64,000 nucleotides of DNA from Ephydatia muelleri (lineage: Eukaryota; Porifera; Demospongiae; Spongillida; Spongillidae), in assembly GCA_013339895.1 (NCBI GenBank), contig JABACO010000010.1:8613453-8677452 (forward strand), written 5' to 3'. The notes under the pieces were generated by a model, which did not search any database, was not told where the DNA came from, and saw only the letters and a list, made by a program, of their open reading frames with translations. Position 1 is the stretch's first letter, and each line of letters starts with the position of its first letter. Shown here one piece after another: positions 22,576 to 35,006 of the stretch. The position numbers and the translations under genes were made by a program.

Positions 22576-22869
22576 TCCCTTGAGATGATAAAGTATAGCC
22601 ATTGGTTTCGTGTTTTCTACTAATGGGCAAAGACATCTTTGGTTGTGCGGTACATGTTCTTTAACGTGTCGGAGTGGCTTGTGGAATGCGCGTTTGCGTG
22701 TTTGGGCTCATGACTACAAGAGTGTAGAGTTTAGGAGCATGGGCAACATGCGGTATGGCAGTTGAGCAAGGCATTTTTATTGTTGGTTGATCACGTGATC
22801 TGAGGGTGAGGCTTAGTTTGTCCCCATGGCATTGTAATATTTGTTGCGCCGGAGGGGGGTGAGGCTGAT

Positions 22870-22900
<31 letters not shown>

Positions 22901-22904
22901 GAGC

Positions 22905-24977
22905 ATGTCGTGCTTCCAGAGCCCGGAGGAGCGGCTGCAACATCGTATCAACAGGGAAATCGATCGACAGCTACAGCGAGAGAAGCGCGAATTAAAAAGC
23001 GAGATCAAACTTCTGTTGCTAGGTACTGGGCGGCGGGCGGTTTAGACAACAATTTAAGTGTTGCAAAACTTCCCCTAATCCCAGGCACTGGGGAGTCTGG
23101 AAAAAGCACCTTCATCAAGCAGATGAGAATCATACACGGGAGCGGATACAACGAGGCGGATCGAACCAACTTCAAAGCCACAGTGTACCGGAACGTGATC
23201 GTAGCGATCCAGGCGATGGTGACTGCCATGAGTGACCTGCAGATCCCCTACGCGTCCGGTGCCGCGCAGGAGGCGGCGACGCAGCTGGAATCCATTGCCG
23301 TCGAGGAGGTGCAGACGATCGACGCAGGCGCGAAATCTGCGATACAGCTGCTTTGGAGAGATGGCGGTGTGCGACAGTGTTACCAACGTAGAAGAGAGTA
23401 TCAAATCTCGGATTCCGCGAAATAGTTAGCGAAATCATCCCTTAGTCGCGGCAGCTATTTGATATCATATTTCCTTTTATTTTCTATCCCTACCTCCCCC
23501 CCCCCCCCCCCCCTTCTCTCTCTCCGCATTTTTTCTCTTTGGCTTCCCTCCCTTTCTCCAGTTATCTCGATGACCTGGACAGACTCTTTGCCCAAGATTA
23601 CATCCCAACCATGCAAGACGTTCTTCGCGTGCGTGTGCCCACCACGGGGATTAACGAGTACCTGTTCAACATAGAGACCAGAGTGTTCCGGTAAGTTGGA
23701 TCCTCCTTCCATTGCTGTACTCCATTTTGAAACTGGGGCACTTTTTTTTTTTTTTTTCTCAGTATGGTTGATGTTGGTGGTCAGAGGTCAGAGAGAAGGA
23801 AATGGATACACTGCTTTGAGAATGTAACCTCTGTGATGTTCCTTGTGGCTTTAAGCGAGTACGACCAACTGCTGCAAGAAACAGGAGAAGATGTATGTCT
23901 GTTGGAAGAGGGGCGTGGCAGTGGGTGGGGCTGTTGGCAAAGGGTAGCTAAGATGATCATAGAGTACAATGTACTTGACCATCTACAGAAGATGCACACT
24001 ATCCATATCGTTTTAAGCAGGTTATTTCTGTACTCAGGTGAAAGTGAATCGCATGGAAGAAAGTCTGGCCCTGTTCAAGACAACCACAGGGCTTCAATGG
24101 TTCGCCAACTCGTCCCTCATCTTGTTTCTCAACAAGAAGGACCTGTTTGAGGAGAAAATTAATACTTCTTCGCCACTTAGCGACTATTTCCCTGATTACA
24201 AAGGTAGATATTAGACCTTGCTGACCCCTATGTGTTTGGAGATAGCGATTTTACATGTATTTCCTAATAGTTGGGCGCACCAGCATGCTCTGATCTATGT
24301 GTGTCATGCCAGACCCTCCCTCGCCCTACTTGCCCTCACCTGCTGGTCACACCGTAGAGTTGATGTGTTATTTTGTATCCAAGCATTATGAATGGCTGGA
24401 TGAGATTTATCTATTGAGCTGGTTCATGAATACAGAGTGACCCTTATCAGTTGTGTTTTTGTTTTCTCTTCTGGTCTGAAGGGGGTGTGTTGTACAAGTT
24501 ATTAGTGGTAATCGGCAGTCATTATCCTATTGAGCAAGCATGTTTTGAAGATAGCAAAGATAGCACGGGGCAAGCATGTTTTGAAGACAGCAAAAATAGC
24601 ACGGGGCAGGAACAACTCAGATTGCAACAGTGGCTCGCGGAATTTGTTGCATGTGTGCTTTTGTTTGTGTTCAATACAATGTGTACCCGTAGAGTATGAT
24701 GCCAAATGAGATGCGTGTGCACACACTTGTGTTCAGAAGCCACATTGAGAGACCATAACTGCAGTTTCCTTCTCCCCACTAGGGCCACCTAAAGACCATA
24801 TACAAGCAAGAGACTTCATTCTTAGAAAGTTCACCAGTTCCTAATCCCTCCAGAGAGAAAGACATCTATCCTCACTTTACATGTGCCACGGACACAGACA
24901 ACATAAAGTTTGTGTTTGAAACTGTACGAGACCACATCCTTCATGAGATCATAGATGGTATTATTCCAGGTCTTTAG
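22905..24977 (+). CDS. G-protein alpha subunit 3, 6 exons, one-base frameshift in last exon
   Basis: Third G-alpha. Exons: 22905-23022, 23085-23424, 23562-23690, 23763-23892, 24038-24203 and 24783-24977. Exon 2 (340 nt) equals exons 2+3 of genes 1 and 2 (185+155), so one intron is absent here. Motifs are [35 protein letters not shown] and TCAT. The sum is 1078 nt, one base too many. The last exon begins in frame as [19 protein letters not shown] and meets TAA, while the homologous remainder ([20 protein letters not shown]) is in the next frame, ending at 24977 with IIDGIIPGL. This is either a pseudogene or allele, or a sequence error. The N-terminus MSCF has one possible palmitoylation site. 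A GA repeat sits just before the ATG. The tail is not a known class. Confidence 0.85.
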
Positions 24978-24985
24978 AGCACATG

Positions 24986-25036
<51 letters not shown>
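24986..25036. repeat. (TG)n microsatellite after G-alpha 3
   Basis: About 25 TG units beginning 9 bp after the G-alpha 3 stop codon, in the likely 3' UTR. Confidence 0.95.
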
Positions 25037-25041
<5 letters not shown>

Positions 25042-25263
25042 GCACGTGTATATGTGTATATGTATGTGTGAGGTGTGTATGTGTACGTGACAGCATTGTG
25101 TACATACATCCATCCATAGCCACCAACAGTCTGGATTTTAAATTTTGTTCTGTTTCTCACTGGATATATGACATTGTAATATTTATGGCATTTAAAATCC
25201 TTTTATTTCAAATAGTGACCTACGCTGGCTTGTCCATGACATCCTGCTGCTCTGTGGGCACAC

Positions 25264-25670
25264 TTAGAGGGTCTCGCATAGTGAGCACGGAGTCCAGTTC
25301 CCTTCCAAGCTCACTAGAAAGAGGCGTGGCATTGTGCTGTGGGGAAGATCTTTGTTGTGGACTGGGAGGAGGAGGAGGAAAGAGAGCTGCCTCACCTGTA
25401 CAGTCAATCTCAGTATCCCTGGTGTGTGGGGTGTGCAGGTTTGGCTTCGTACAGCTTCAACGAGAGCCTTTAGCCCTGATTCTGCGATCATGTTATCTGG
25501 GGATAGGAGTGAGAGGGCTCCAATACATTCCTTTAGCTAAGCATGCGTCCCTTACGGGACAATGCTAAATTAACTAAGGTTGTGTTTCCTGTGAGGTGAG
25601 GCCACCCGTTGATGTCAATCACCCCATCCAAGAGGGGGTGTGGTAGCTCTGCCATTTCCAACTATCCAAG

Positions 25671-25712
<42 letters not shown>

Positions 25713-27621
25713 CAAGTGTAGCCAGGACCACACCCACTTCCTTTTCTGCATCCTTACTGGAGGTGAGTCTGAAGGCTGTTCTGTCCCCCTCTTCCCCATC
25801 TTACTGTCCTTCCCTTTGGGCTTCTTAGCTTCTAATGCTGGAAGGAAATGGGGAGGGGAGGAGGAGGTGAGGAGAGTAGGATGCCAAAAAGATCACGGCC
25901 CTCACGTTTCTTGGGCTTCTCTTCTTTCTTAGGTTGCTTGTCCTCTTTGCGCGAGTCGTTCTTTTTGACCCATAAATGTGAGGGAGGTGGAGTGAGAGAG
26001 AGCTGAAAGCAAACCACGAGTTCCACACTCCTTATGGTCTAAACAGACATGCATCCACTCATAAAAAGGCATTCCTTTCTCCTGACCACTCATCTGTCAC
26101 GTTGCACAACTTATCTAATTATCTGCATAAGGTGCTACACACACACCCACACTCACACCACACACACCCACACTGCATCACCTGCATACACAACACACAC
26201 ACATACATGCACAACATTTTTACCTTCTTATTCTTCCCTGCCGACAGCTTGTCTTTGTCCAGCCTGCTCATCTTACCGGTCTTATCCATGCTGCTTACAA
26301 CTGATGGGCTATACCCAATACACAAGAACAGATCAACATGTCTGGTGTGAAAGAAGGCCACCAGTACCTTCGTGTGGTCTTTTCAACATCTGGCACGGAC
26401 TGAGGGAAGTGGGAGGGGGGGGGGGGGAATGAGGGAGGAGGTTTTGATGGAGAATGCCAACCATCTTACCAGCTCATCCTCTGTGCGTCTCTGGGACAGC
26501 AGCCACCTTCTGGCAACTATTTCCTCGTGCAATAGTGGGAACTGTGTTAAAACGACCGCCAAGGCCAGCGCCCCCTTGTTGCCGATGTGGTTGTTCACCA
26601 AAACAAGCGACAGTAGCGACCTGTTCAGCCTCAGGGCACAGGCCAAGTCGCACGCCCCATCATCACCAACACGATTGCAGCTTAGGTCAAGTGTGACCAA
26701 AGTCTTGTTTTCCTGCAAGGGAGTCACTGCACTTGATAAGTGCTCGTGAGAAATTCCACAGCATTTGAGTGACAGGCTCTGAAGACTGGTGAAAGGAACA
26801 CACATACACACTTAAGCGTTAATGGATAGTGGTGTGCTTCAATTGATGCTCACTTGGTTCTGATCAGCTCAGTCAATGTTTTGGCAGTCACGTGGTCGTT
26901 TCCGTCTATTGACAAGGACCTAAATTAAGGGGAGTGAATTGACCGGTAACCTAAACATTTCGGGAATGTACTTTAAATTCAAGTCGTTGATCAAAAGAAC
27001 GAGTTGTTCCAGTGTGGCTTCGTTGAGGCCTGTATTCCACAAGCTATTTACGAAAAGGGAAGTCCGTGCGGCGTCGTAAATATATCTGCTAGATCTTACT
27101 CCAGAGTGGTCAGCATGGTTGATTGTAGAGCTTTGCGCAGCAGCGAGACGATGCGCTCGTCCACCAGCCAGCCTTTGGGTGAAGGAGTGGCTTGTCGAAT
27201 TGCGCCTAGCGATTTAGTTACCTCTTAGATGGAGTGTCTTAATGGCTGCCGGTTCCTCCTGCAAGCCATCCACAAGAACCGAGTACTCAACTTTGGAATC
27301 ACCTACGGTCTGGTTTTCTCTACAGATGCAAATCGAGCGCGTTACAGGAAGGCGCTTAGGAAACCAAACCCTTTAAAAAAATTAAAACATAATTCCCTAG
27401 CCATCACCTTGATAAAACGCGCACTGGAATGGCTGGTAAACCAGACTGTGCACAAAGCAACGGAAAGTCGTTTTCAAACACCCCAGTGATATTGGTGCCT
27501 TCAGCACCTGAGGTGAAAAGGGCTTTAAAAAATCCTCCCCCGTATCAATAAACCTACTCGTACCTTCCTCCGAGGGTGCGACATCCTCCTGTGTCTTGGC
27601 CGGTTTGCCTTTCTTTCCCAT
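25264..27621 (-). CDS. LRRC71: Leucine-rich repeat protein LRRC71-like, multi-exon
   Basis: Homologue of LRRC71, a leucine-rich repeat protein of unclear molecular role. It begins MGKKGKPAKTQEDVAP at 27621. Anchor segments: GWLVDERIVSLLRKALQ (27109-27179), LWNTGLNEATLEQLVLL (about 26990-27047) and SLSIDGNDHVTAKTLTEL (about 26865-26920). The LRR exon at about 26469-26790 includes TLVTLDLSCNRVGDDGA, LRLNRSLLSLVLVNNHIG and EEIVARRWLLSQRRTEDEL, which closely follows vertebrate LRRC71. Next come a lysine-rich linker (MDKTGKMSRLDKDKLSAGK near 26230-26290; KKEEKPKK near 25910) and C-terminal NTTLVNLALS/NMIAESGLKALVEAV near 25440-25590. The exon 1-2 junction and the last exon (ending between 25264 and 25330) are not resolved. 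It is divergent from the PEAK-like gene, with 209 bp between start codons. Confidence 0.78.
25677..25711. repeat. (GA)n tract in LRRC71 intron
   Basis: AG repeat on the + strand, CT in the transcript, just upstream of an acceptor. Confidence 0.9.
26138..26215. repeat. CA-rich repeat in LRRC71 intron
   Basis: Imperfect CA repeat on the + strand, TG in the transcript. It follows the donor of the lysine-rich exon. Confidence 0.85.
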
Positions 27622-27830
27622 GCTGTTGTTGCTATGGGAAACCAGGAAACGTCCATGCCACACCCCCTGCGCAATGCATATTTCTTTTAGCGGCCTCAAA
27701 AAATGCGCTACATATTCGCGCGATGTCAAGCGGCTGCAGAAGTTTCAGTCCAAACTTTTGGCGGCCGAGCACTTGTGCAAATTGCTACCAACAGAGATCC
27801 AGACACACTACGGTCCAAGATAGTCACGAC

Positions 27831-29653
27831 ATGGAACGAAAAACGAATTCGAAAAATCGAGCGGAACTCTCTCGAAGTGCAGAAAGCGTCACCGTGAAAG
27901 TTCCTGTGGAGCCGGTCAAACCGTATGCGGTGGTAAAAATTGCAGACGGACAAGACACGAGCTCTCCGCGCGGCTCACGTGAGAGATGGCCTCGTGCGGC
28001 AGCTCTACTTTGCCGCCTGAAGCCGAACGGCGGCAGGCGAAAGCTCGTTTCGCCCCCGCCCCCCTCTTCCAGGCAAACGGCTGCAGAAGCAAAGCGTTGT
28101 TCCGTTAAAAAGAAGTCGAGCACCCTTGCTACGGATATACCCTTCACGGCCGAAAGAGCTCATTACTCGAAGCTTCCCCCCGAAAAGCCGCCTCGCACGC
28201 TCAGTACGTTTCTAACGGAAGCGGAACGGGATGCCTTCCTCGAATACGCCAACAGACCGAACAACGACATGAAGAAGCAGCAGGAGGACGAGGAGTTTTC
28301 CGCCTGCTTCTACCCGCGTCGCGTACGCAGACAGCGGCCAGCTGCACAAGGAGATCGCGGGCCTCGTTGCCGCCACGTTGCGCGACATCGCCTCGGAGAG
28401 TACGGAGAAGATTTTATGCTCGGAGAACCTGTGGAACAAGGCCGACTGGTCTTGGGTGCAGCGCGTGTCCGGTTCGAAAATCGTCTACAAAGGCGCCGCG
28501 TTCACTGTGGAAGAAGTGAGTGTGTGTAGAGAGGAAGAGGGAGGGATGGCGTTATTGGTTGCCATGTAGACGACCCAGCACTGCATGCCTACGTTTCCAT
28601 TCAGACATTTGGCAACTCTCCGCGCACGCATAATACATGTCTCTTTCCGCAGCCACGCAAACATTGATCAAAAACATTCTTTCAATCCTGCAGGTTACAC
28701 AGCCTTTTGAGAGGACAGAGGGTGAGGTGGGTGTGTCTCTCTCCTTGCTGCCCCACCCTCACCTACGTCTGGTGAGGGCGGAGCTTGGGACCACGCCCTC
28801 CACACTTCTCCACTCAAGCACCACCCACTACCTCCTCAAAGACCACGGCGACGCCATCCCCCTGACCTACCTGCTCCAAGAGAGAAGGCAACTCCTAACG
28901 TCTGAGGCATATCTCCATTTAGTGCTCACCTGCCTTGCTCAGGTCCTCACCGCCATTTCGTACCTCCATTCAAACGGCATCTGCCACAGGAACATTACGA
29001 TGGGCGCCCTTTGTGCTACGCCCCACGGCTCAGAGTGGCTGGTTGCTATTGGCGACCTCCACTGTGCCCTACACAGACCCCCACCAGTGACGAGACGTAC
29101 ACACATGTACAGTTTGGGTGAGCTGGCCTGGTCAGACACGTCTGTCGTTCCCCCGGAGGTCGTGACCTCTTCAAACTCCACCCACGACTCCAAAGCAATC
29201 GATTGCAGCCAGGTCGACAGTTTTGCAGTGGGGTGTCTGATTTACGGCATGATGGGGGAGCCGCACCCCTTCGAACGCAACCCTAAGCTCCACTCTCAGG
29301 GTTACGTTCAAAAGGACCTTAATGCATTCTTCACTGACCCCACCTCCGTCCGGTCGCTACAGCTGCTGTGGTTGGCCCAACAGTTTCTGACGCACGACCC
29401 CAAAGTTAGGATGACGGTACCTGCAGGACTTACCCTGTCTCAGGCGTTGCTGTGGTTGCCTCCGGAGTGGTTCCAAGAACCAGTATCGGCCAAGGCGCTA
29501 CTGCATTTCCTGGCGTACGAGCAGGCAGCCATGGTGTGTGCCATGGCCAAGCAGAAGGTCACAACACTTGGCAACATCCTCAAGATGCGCTTTTTGCTCC
29601 ACTCCTCGCAGACTGATCTATCGCACGCATTGTCTCGGGTTTGGCAGTGTTAG
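27831..29653 (+). CDS. PEAK-family pseudokinase, 2 exons, frameshift in exon 1
   Basis: Resembles PEAK1/PRAG1, large cytoskeletal scaffold pseudokinases. Exon 1 is 27831-28515 (MERKTNSKNRAEL... to KIVYKGAAFTVEE); exon 2 is 28694-29653 (VTQPFERTEGEV... to SRVWQC). The kinase-like fold has HRN instead of the HRD motif (GICHRNITMGAL) and GDL instead of DFG (IGDLHCAL), so catalysis is unlikely. PHPFERNPKLHSQGYVQKDL, LSQALLWLPPEWFQEP and the helical tail (AMAKQKVTTLGNILKMRFLL) follow the PEAK split-helical dimerisation region. Exon 1 is 685 nt, one base over a multiple of three. The frame ending DMKKQQEDEEF and the frame of AYADSGQLHKEIAGLVAATL do not join, so an indel lies at about 28270-28330. 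An N-terminal proline/serine region (PPEKPPRTLSTFL) precedes the fold. Confidence 0.75.
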
Positions 29654-30140
29654 TGTCTCTTTTGTAGAGTGTGTGGGTGGGTAAGTGGGTGGGCTTTGCA
29701 TGTTTGTTCCTCTGGAAAATTGTTCATTGCTTGTGCAATATATATATATATATATATAAAAAATTTTGTGATCTGCGTGTCTGCGAATGAATGCAACAGT
29801 TTTGAATGCGCCCCCCCCCCCCACCGGGGTCACAGGTGCTGGAGGAGGAAGAGGAGTATGGTTGCATCATTTTTTTGTGGTCTGCGTGTCTGCGAATGAA
29901 TGCAACAGTTTTGAATGCGAGTAACTTGAAATGGTTGTGTTCATTCGCCCCATGTTCCTTTTGGAAAAATTGTAATGGCTTGTAAACATTTGTATCACAT
30001 TATGTAACCCTCTAATTATGCATACACATTAAAAGAAGAAGCCTAGAGGAATGTGTTCAATAGCACCTCTGCACACTACACACACAAACACCCACACACG
30101 TTCAGCAACACCTCTGCAGACACGCCCCCCCCCACCGGGG
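29654..30140. other. Between PEAK-like and DPP8/9 genes; templated duplication
   Basis: 3' flanks of two convergent genes. A 47-bp segment is present twice (29764-29810 and 29873-29919, one mismatch). The two copies flank a 62-bp insert containing a copy of 30125-30179, the DPP8/9 C-terminal codons and stop. Confidence 0.85.
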
Positions 30141-33100
30141 TCACAGGTGCTGGAGGAGGAAGAGGAGTATGGTTGCATCGCAGTGGGTAGAAGCCAGGGA
30201 TGTGCGTATCCCATGTCTCTCCCCCGTGAACACCTGCAGGGCATAAGGTTTCCCAAACTTGACAAGGTGGTCCAGTAGGAGGGAGGTGTGGGTGAACAGA
30301 ACGTTCTCATCGTTCATGCCATGTATAACCAGCAGTCGGTTTGGTCTGTGGGGGGTATAGAAGGGGTTAAAGACAGCCTGGGAGGTATAGAAAGGGTTAA
30401 GAGGTAGCCTGTGGGGTATAGAAGGGGTTAAAGACAGCCTGGGAGGTATAGAAAGGGTTAAGAGGTAGCCTGTGGGGTATAGAAGGGGTTTAAAGACAGC
30501 CTGGGGGGTATAGAAAGGGTTAAGAGGTAGCCTGTGGGGTATAGAAGGGGTTAAAGACAGCCTGGGAGGTATAGAAAGGGTTAAGAGGTAGCCTGTGGGG
30601 TACAGAAGGGGTTAAAGACAGCCTGGGGGTATAGAAAGGGTTAAGAGGTAGCCTGTGGGGTACAGAAGCGGTTAAAGACAGCCTGGGGGGTATAGAAAGG
30701 GTTAAGAGGTAGCCTGTGGGGTACAGAAAGGGTTAAGAGGCAACCACTGGGACACAGAAAGGGTTAAAAGGCAGCCTGTTAGAGTACTGTAAGTGAAAGT
30801 AGTGGATTGGAGGAAGGATCGAAGGCTGGGCTTGGGAGTGCAGAATGTGCTTACTCAGTTGGTAGCTGGTGCACACAGGTTAAGACTGAACTTTGGGTGT
30901 ATGCCTGTTGGTTAGGGCAGGTGGGATGAATAAAGTGACAGGTGGATTAGGTAGGCGATGGTTGAAAGGGTGAGGTGGACAGGGGTATGGACCCTCCTTT
31001 CATACCTGCTCTGCCTCAGGAGGTACTCCAATGTAACGTTCGGTGTAGCCTGTGTCGTAACTCATCCAGTCGACGACTGCTGCCCCTGCAATGGCGAGCT
31101 GAGGCAGGAAAATTTGGGATAAGTAAGCAGGAATTACACAGAGCAGTGCACAAGAGTATACAGAGCAGTACACAAGAGTATAAAGAGCAGTGACAGAGCA
31201 GTACACAAGAGTATACACAAGAGTATACAAAGCAGTACACAAGAATAATAAAGAGCAATGACAGCAGTACACAACAGTATACAGAGCAGTACACAAGAGT
31301 ATACAGAGAAGTACACAAGAGTATACAGAGCAGTACACAAGAGTATACAGAGCAGTGCACAAGAGTATACAGAGCAGTGCACAGGGCATGACACAGGGTG
31401 CAGAGTTACCTTATAAACAGAAGGGGCATTGGCCAGACACATCAGAGACATGTAGCCTCCTAGAGAGGAGAGAGGGCGTGTTGAGGCACATGGAGGGGGA
31501 GAGAGGACAGGGCACACGTTTGATGACCACCACCACTAACCATAGGACCACCCAGTCACTGCCACCCTGTTCAGGTCTATATAGTCCACAGCCTGTGCAG
31601 CTGCCTTCAGTGCCAGCACCTGATCCTCCACCTCTACCTTGCCAAACTGCCTCTGAGAATGCACCAATCAGATTACGTCCTGTTCCAAACCACCATGTAA
31701 AAATAAAAAATAAAAAAAAAACATACTGCAATGGCTGACTCGAAGTGAACACCTCTGTGATTGGAGCCTCGGTTGTCTGCAATGACAACAGCAAAACCTT
31801 TCTCTGTCCATGTCTGTATTCTGCTGGTGAATCTACAGAGTGACCTGCTAACCATCTGGTGAGGGAGGGAGGGAGGGAAGAAGAAAGAGAGAGGGAGGAG
31901 GGAGAAAGAAAGAGGGAGGAGGGAGAAAAAGCAAGAGAAGGAGGGAAGGGTAGGCAGGAGGGAGAGAAAAGGTAGGGAGGAGAGAAGGGAGGGAGGAAGA
32001 AAGAGAGCACAGGAGGGAGAGAAAGAAAAAGGTAGGCAGGAAGAGGTTCAAATTACATGCAGCAGGCCACCATTCCTTACTTGAAAGTGTGGGCCACCAT
32101 AAACAAAATGAACTGTGGGATACTTGTGGCCGTCTATAAGATTGGCTGGTGGGAAGACACAGCCATGAAGCTCCTCCCCTACAGGGTGCAGTACAGGATG
32201 TGCATATAAAAACCACTTTGCATGCATCCATGAACACACACACATACACATAATACACACACATACACACACACACATACACACAAATAATACACACACA
32301 TACACACACATAATACACACACATACACACACATAATACACACACATACAAACACACATAGCAGCCACTTCTACCTGTTTCACAATGCAGGGAGAAGAAG
32401 TGTGGAGAACAGTGACCAAGTGGAAGAGCTGCATTTGTTGTATGGAATTAGAATGGGAAAATTCATATAAATGTTGGAAGATAGAGATAGCCCAGACTTC
32501 CATATCCCACTTTCGCATACCGCATAAAGTCTAGGTTCCCAAAACACATACCTCCATGTTCCCATACCACATTCTTACTGGTTCCCGTACCACGTACCTA
32601 CAGGTTCCCATACCACGTACCTACAGGTTCCCATATCACACAGAGCTGGCTTGCTCTCAAAGGCTGATACAACACGGAGAACACGGCTACACTAGACCCT
32701 TGCTTGGGGTTAGAATAAGTGTCCACAAATTTAGTACATTCCTAGTGAGGGAAGAGAAACAGTAAACATCCGATCATCATCGTGGCGACCCTCACTAACG
32801 GTATTCATGAGAACTGTGTGGTAGTAATTGGATGACGTCAGCTGTTGGGGTGAGGAACAGGGCAGCTTTGCGTCCAGTTGCACAGCATAGCTACAAGGAA
32901 ATGCAAGGGTGTCAATCAGAACATTTGATGAGAGTGTGTGATGTGCTCTAATTAAGGGTTAAGTTTGTTTATTTCTTTCACAACATGAACTGATGATGTA
33001 TCATTTATACCATCCCTAAACATTTATATTCAAGTTATGGTAAGGTGTAGTGGGGAGGGTACAGAATATGGACACAGACTCACAGGTGCTTGTCTAAACA

Positions 33101-33584
33101 GGAGCTTGCATTGCCCGAGAAGAACAGAACTCTCTCTTTCCAATTGACGCACACTTCCGAGTCAAAAACGATCCAGTTGCCGCAAGTGAGTGCCGTGCTG
33201 GGAGGGCGTGGTGTGGGCGGAGCCCCCTCCGATGGGAGTCTGGTCTCCGCCCAGTAGAGGTGTCTGTAACCCGACTCTTCACTAGAGAACAGGAACCGTA
33301 TGGAGCCAGAGGAAGATGTGGGACAAAATTCTAGTACATTAGAGACCTGAAGTGGAGGAGGCGGGGCAGAGGGTGGAGCATCTGTACCTCAGAAATTAGA
33401 CGTAGCTTCTAACACACCACTCTACTAAAACATTATGCTAAACAGGGTCCTTTGTTGTCACCCATCAAAAACAGAGTAATCCACTTTCGAAGGATTGTAT
33501 GATATATACCAACAGAAGACTTCTGCAACAATGTTACATCTGAACTGCTGAGACCAATATTTACACAAGATAAAAGAGACAAGG

Positions 33585-33630
<46 letters not shown>

Positions 33631-34654
33631 ACTTCAGCTTCGAAATAACTGAATAGCCTCTTGGACAAGGGAATGACAGAGCCAAAGGTAACAGAAAACA
33701 CTACACAAATGTTTCCATTCAAGAGGGACTGCAAGTAACAATGCAAACGAACTTTGCCCAAAGCCATGGCATTGCCAAGCTGAACTTTGGCATCAAGATG
33801 TTGTGGCAACTTTGGGAGCTGGCATCATGTATGTCTCCTCCCCCACATACCCTCCCTCACTTATCATACAAAACATTCTGAATAAAACCCCAGGATTGGC
33901 TATTAATGTCAATTGGGTCATGCTAGTTCAGTGCCAAAATTATCCACTAGTCCCTGCAACCCATCAACTATCATGACAAAATTATAAGTTATCAAACCAA
34001 CAATCATGATTAAATGGCCCCCAACAATCGATACTTTAACCCATAATATTTCAGTATACTTGTGACCCTTCCCCCCACGCACAGCTTTGAGGACCTTGTA
34101 GCTTTTTGTTTGGCCCCACCCCCACCCCCCATCCTTCCCTTGCGAGGATACGTGCAGATTGGGTAGCCCCAGATGTTGATATGGCTGGTGCCCAACTAAA
34201 TTACCATGCAACAAGTAGCATACCTGACTCAGCTTTGATATTAGTTAACTCTACCTTACCCTGTTATTCCATATAAAAACAGCACGATGATACAAAAACA
34301 GATTGCTGATAAGCACAACACATTGTCTTCTTGTAACTTGCTATAGACAAAATCAGCTTCATCAGCTCCTTTCCCCTTCCATTCGTAGGAACCCCTCCCC
34401 ATATATAATAATCTCCTCTAATAACTTAAACTCATAACTATAGTCAATAAATGTCTCACATTAATCCAATGAGGTGACCTCTCCTCCCAGAGGGGCTGGG
34501 GGTAAAATGGCCGATCTTCTCTTCTTGAACACAGCCAATGGAAATGCCACTGTCTCTAAGTGCTTCTGACATCTGTCAAGTAGCTGCACCCAGAAGCTGA
34601 AATGTGTGTGTGGAGAGAGAGAGAGAGAGGGAGGGAGGGAGGGAGGGAGGGAGG

Positions 34655-34714
<60 letters not shown>

Positions 34715-34942
34715 GGAGGGAGGGGGAGAGAGAGAGGGAGGGGAAGATGAGAGAGAGAGAGAGAGAGAGAGAGGTTAATGGAAGGGAGAGGGTAGACAAG
34801 GAAAACAAATGGGGTGTTGACACACATACTGGAGTCCATCTGGTGTCCAGCCAACACGTGTCATGTACTCATAGTGTGGGAAGTGGTCTCGCAGATCTCG
34901 TGCCATTGATTTGGTCTTCCCCTTCGTCAACTGCACAAGGAT

Positions 34943-35006
<64 letters not shown>

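Noticed and set aside
22251-22583. Open frame repeating MTTDPSTFT, and its minus-strand counterpart
   Set aside because: Product of a 27-bp minisatellite open on both strands; no start context or splice structure.
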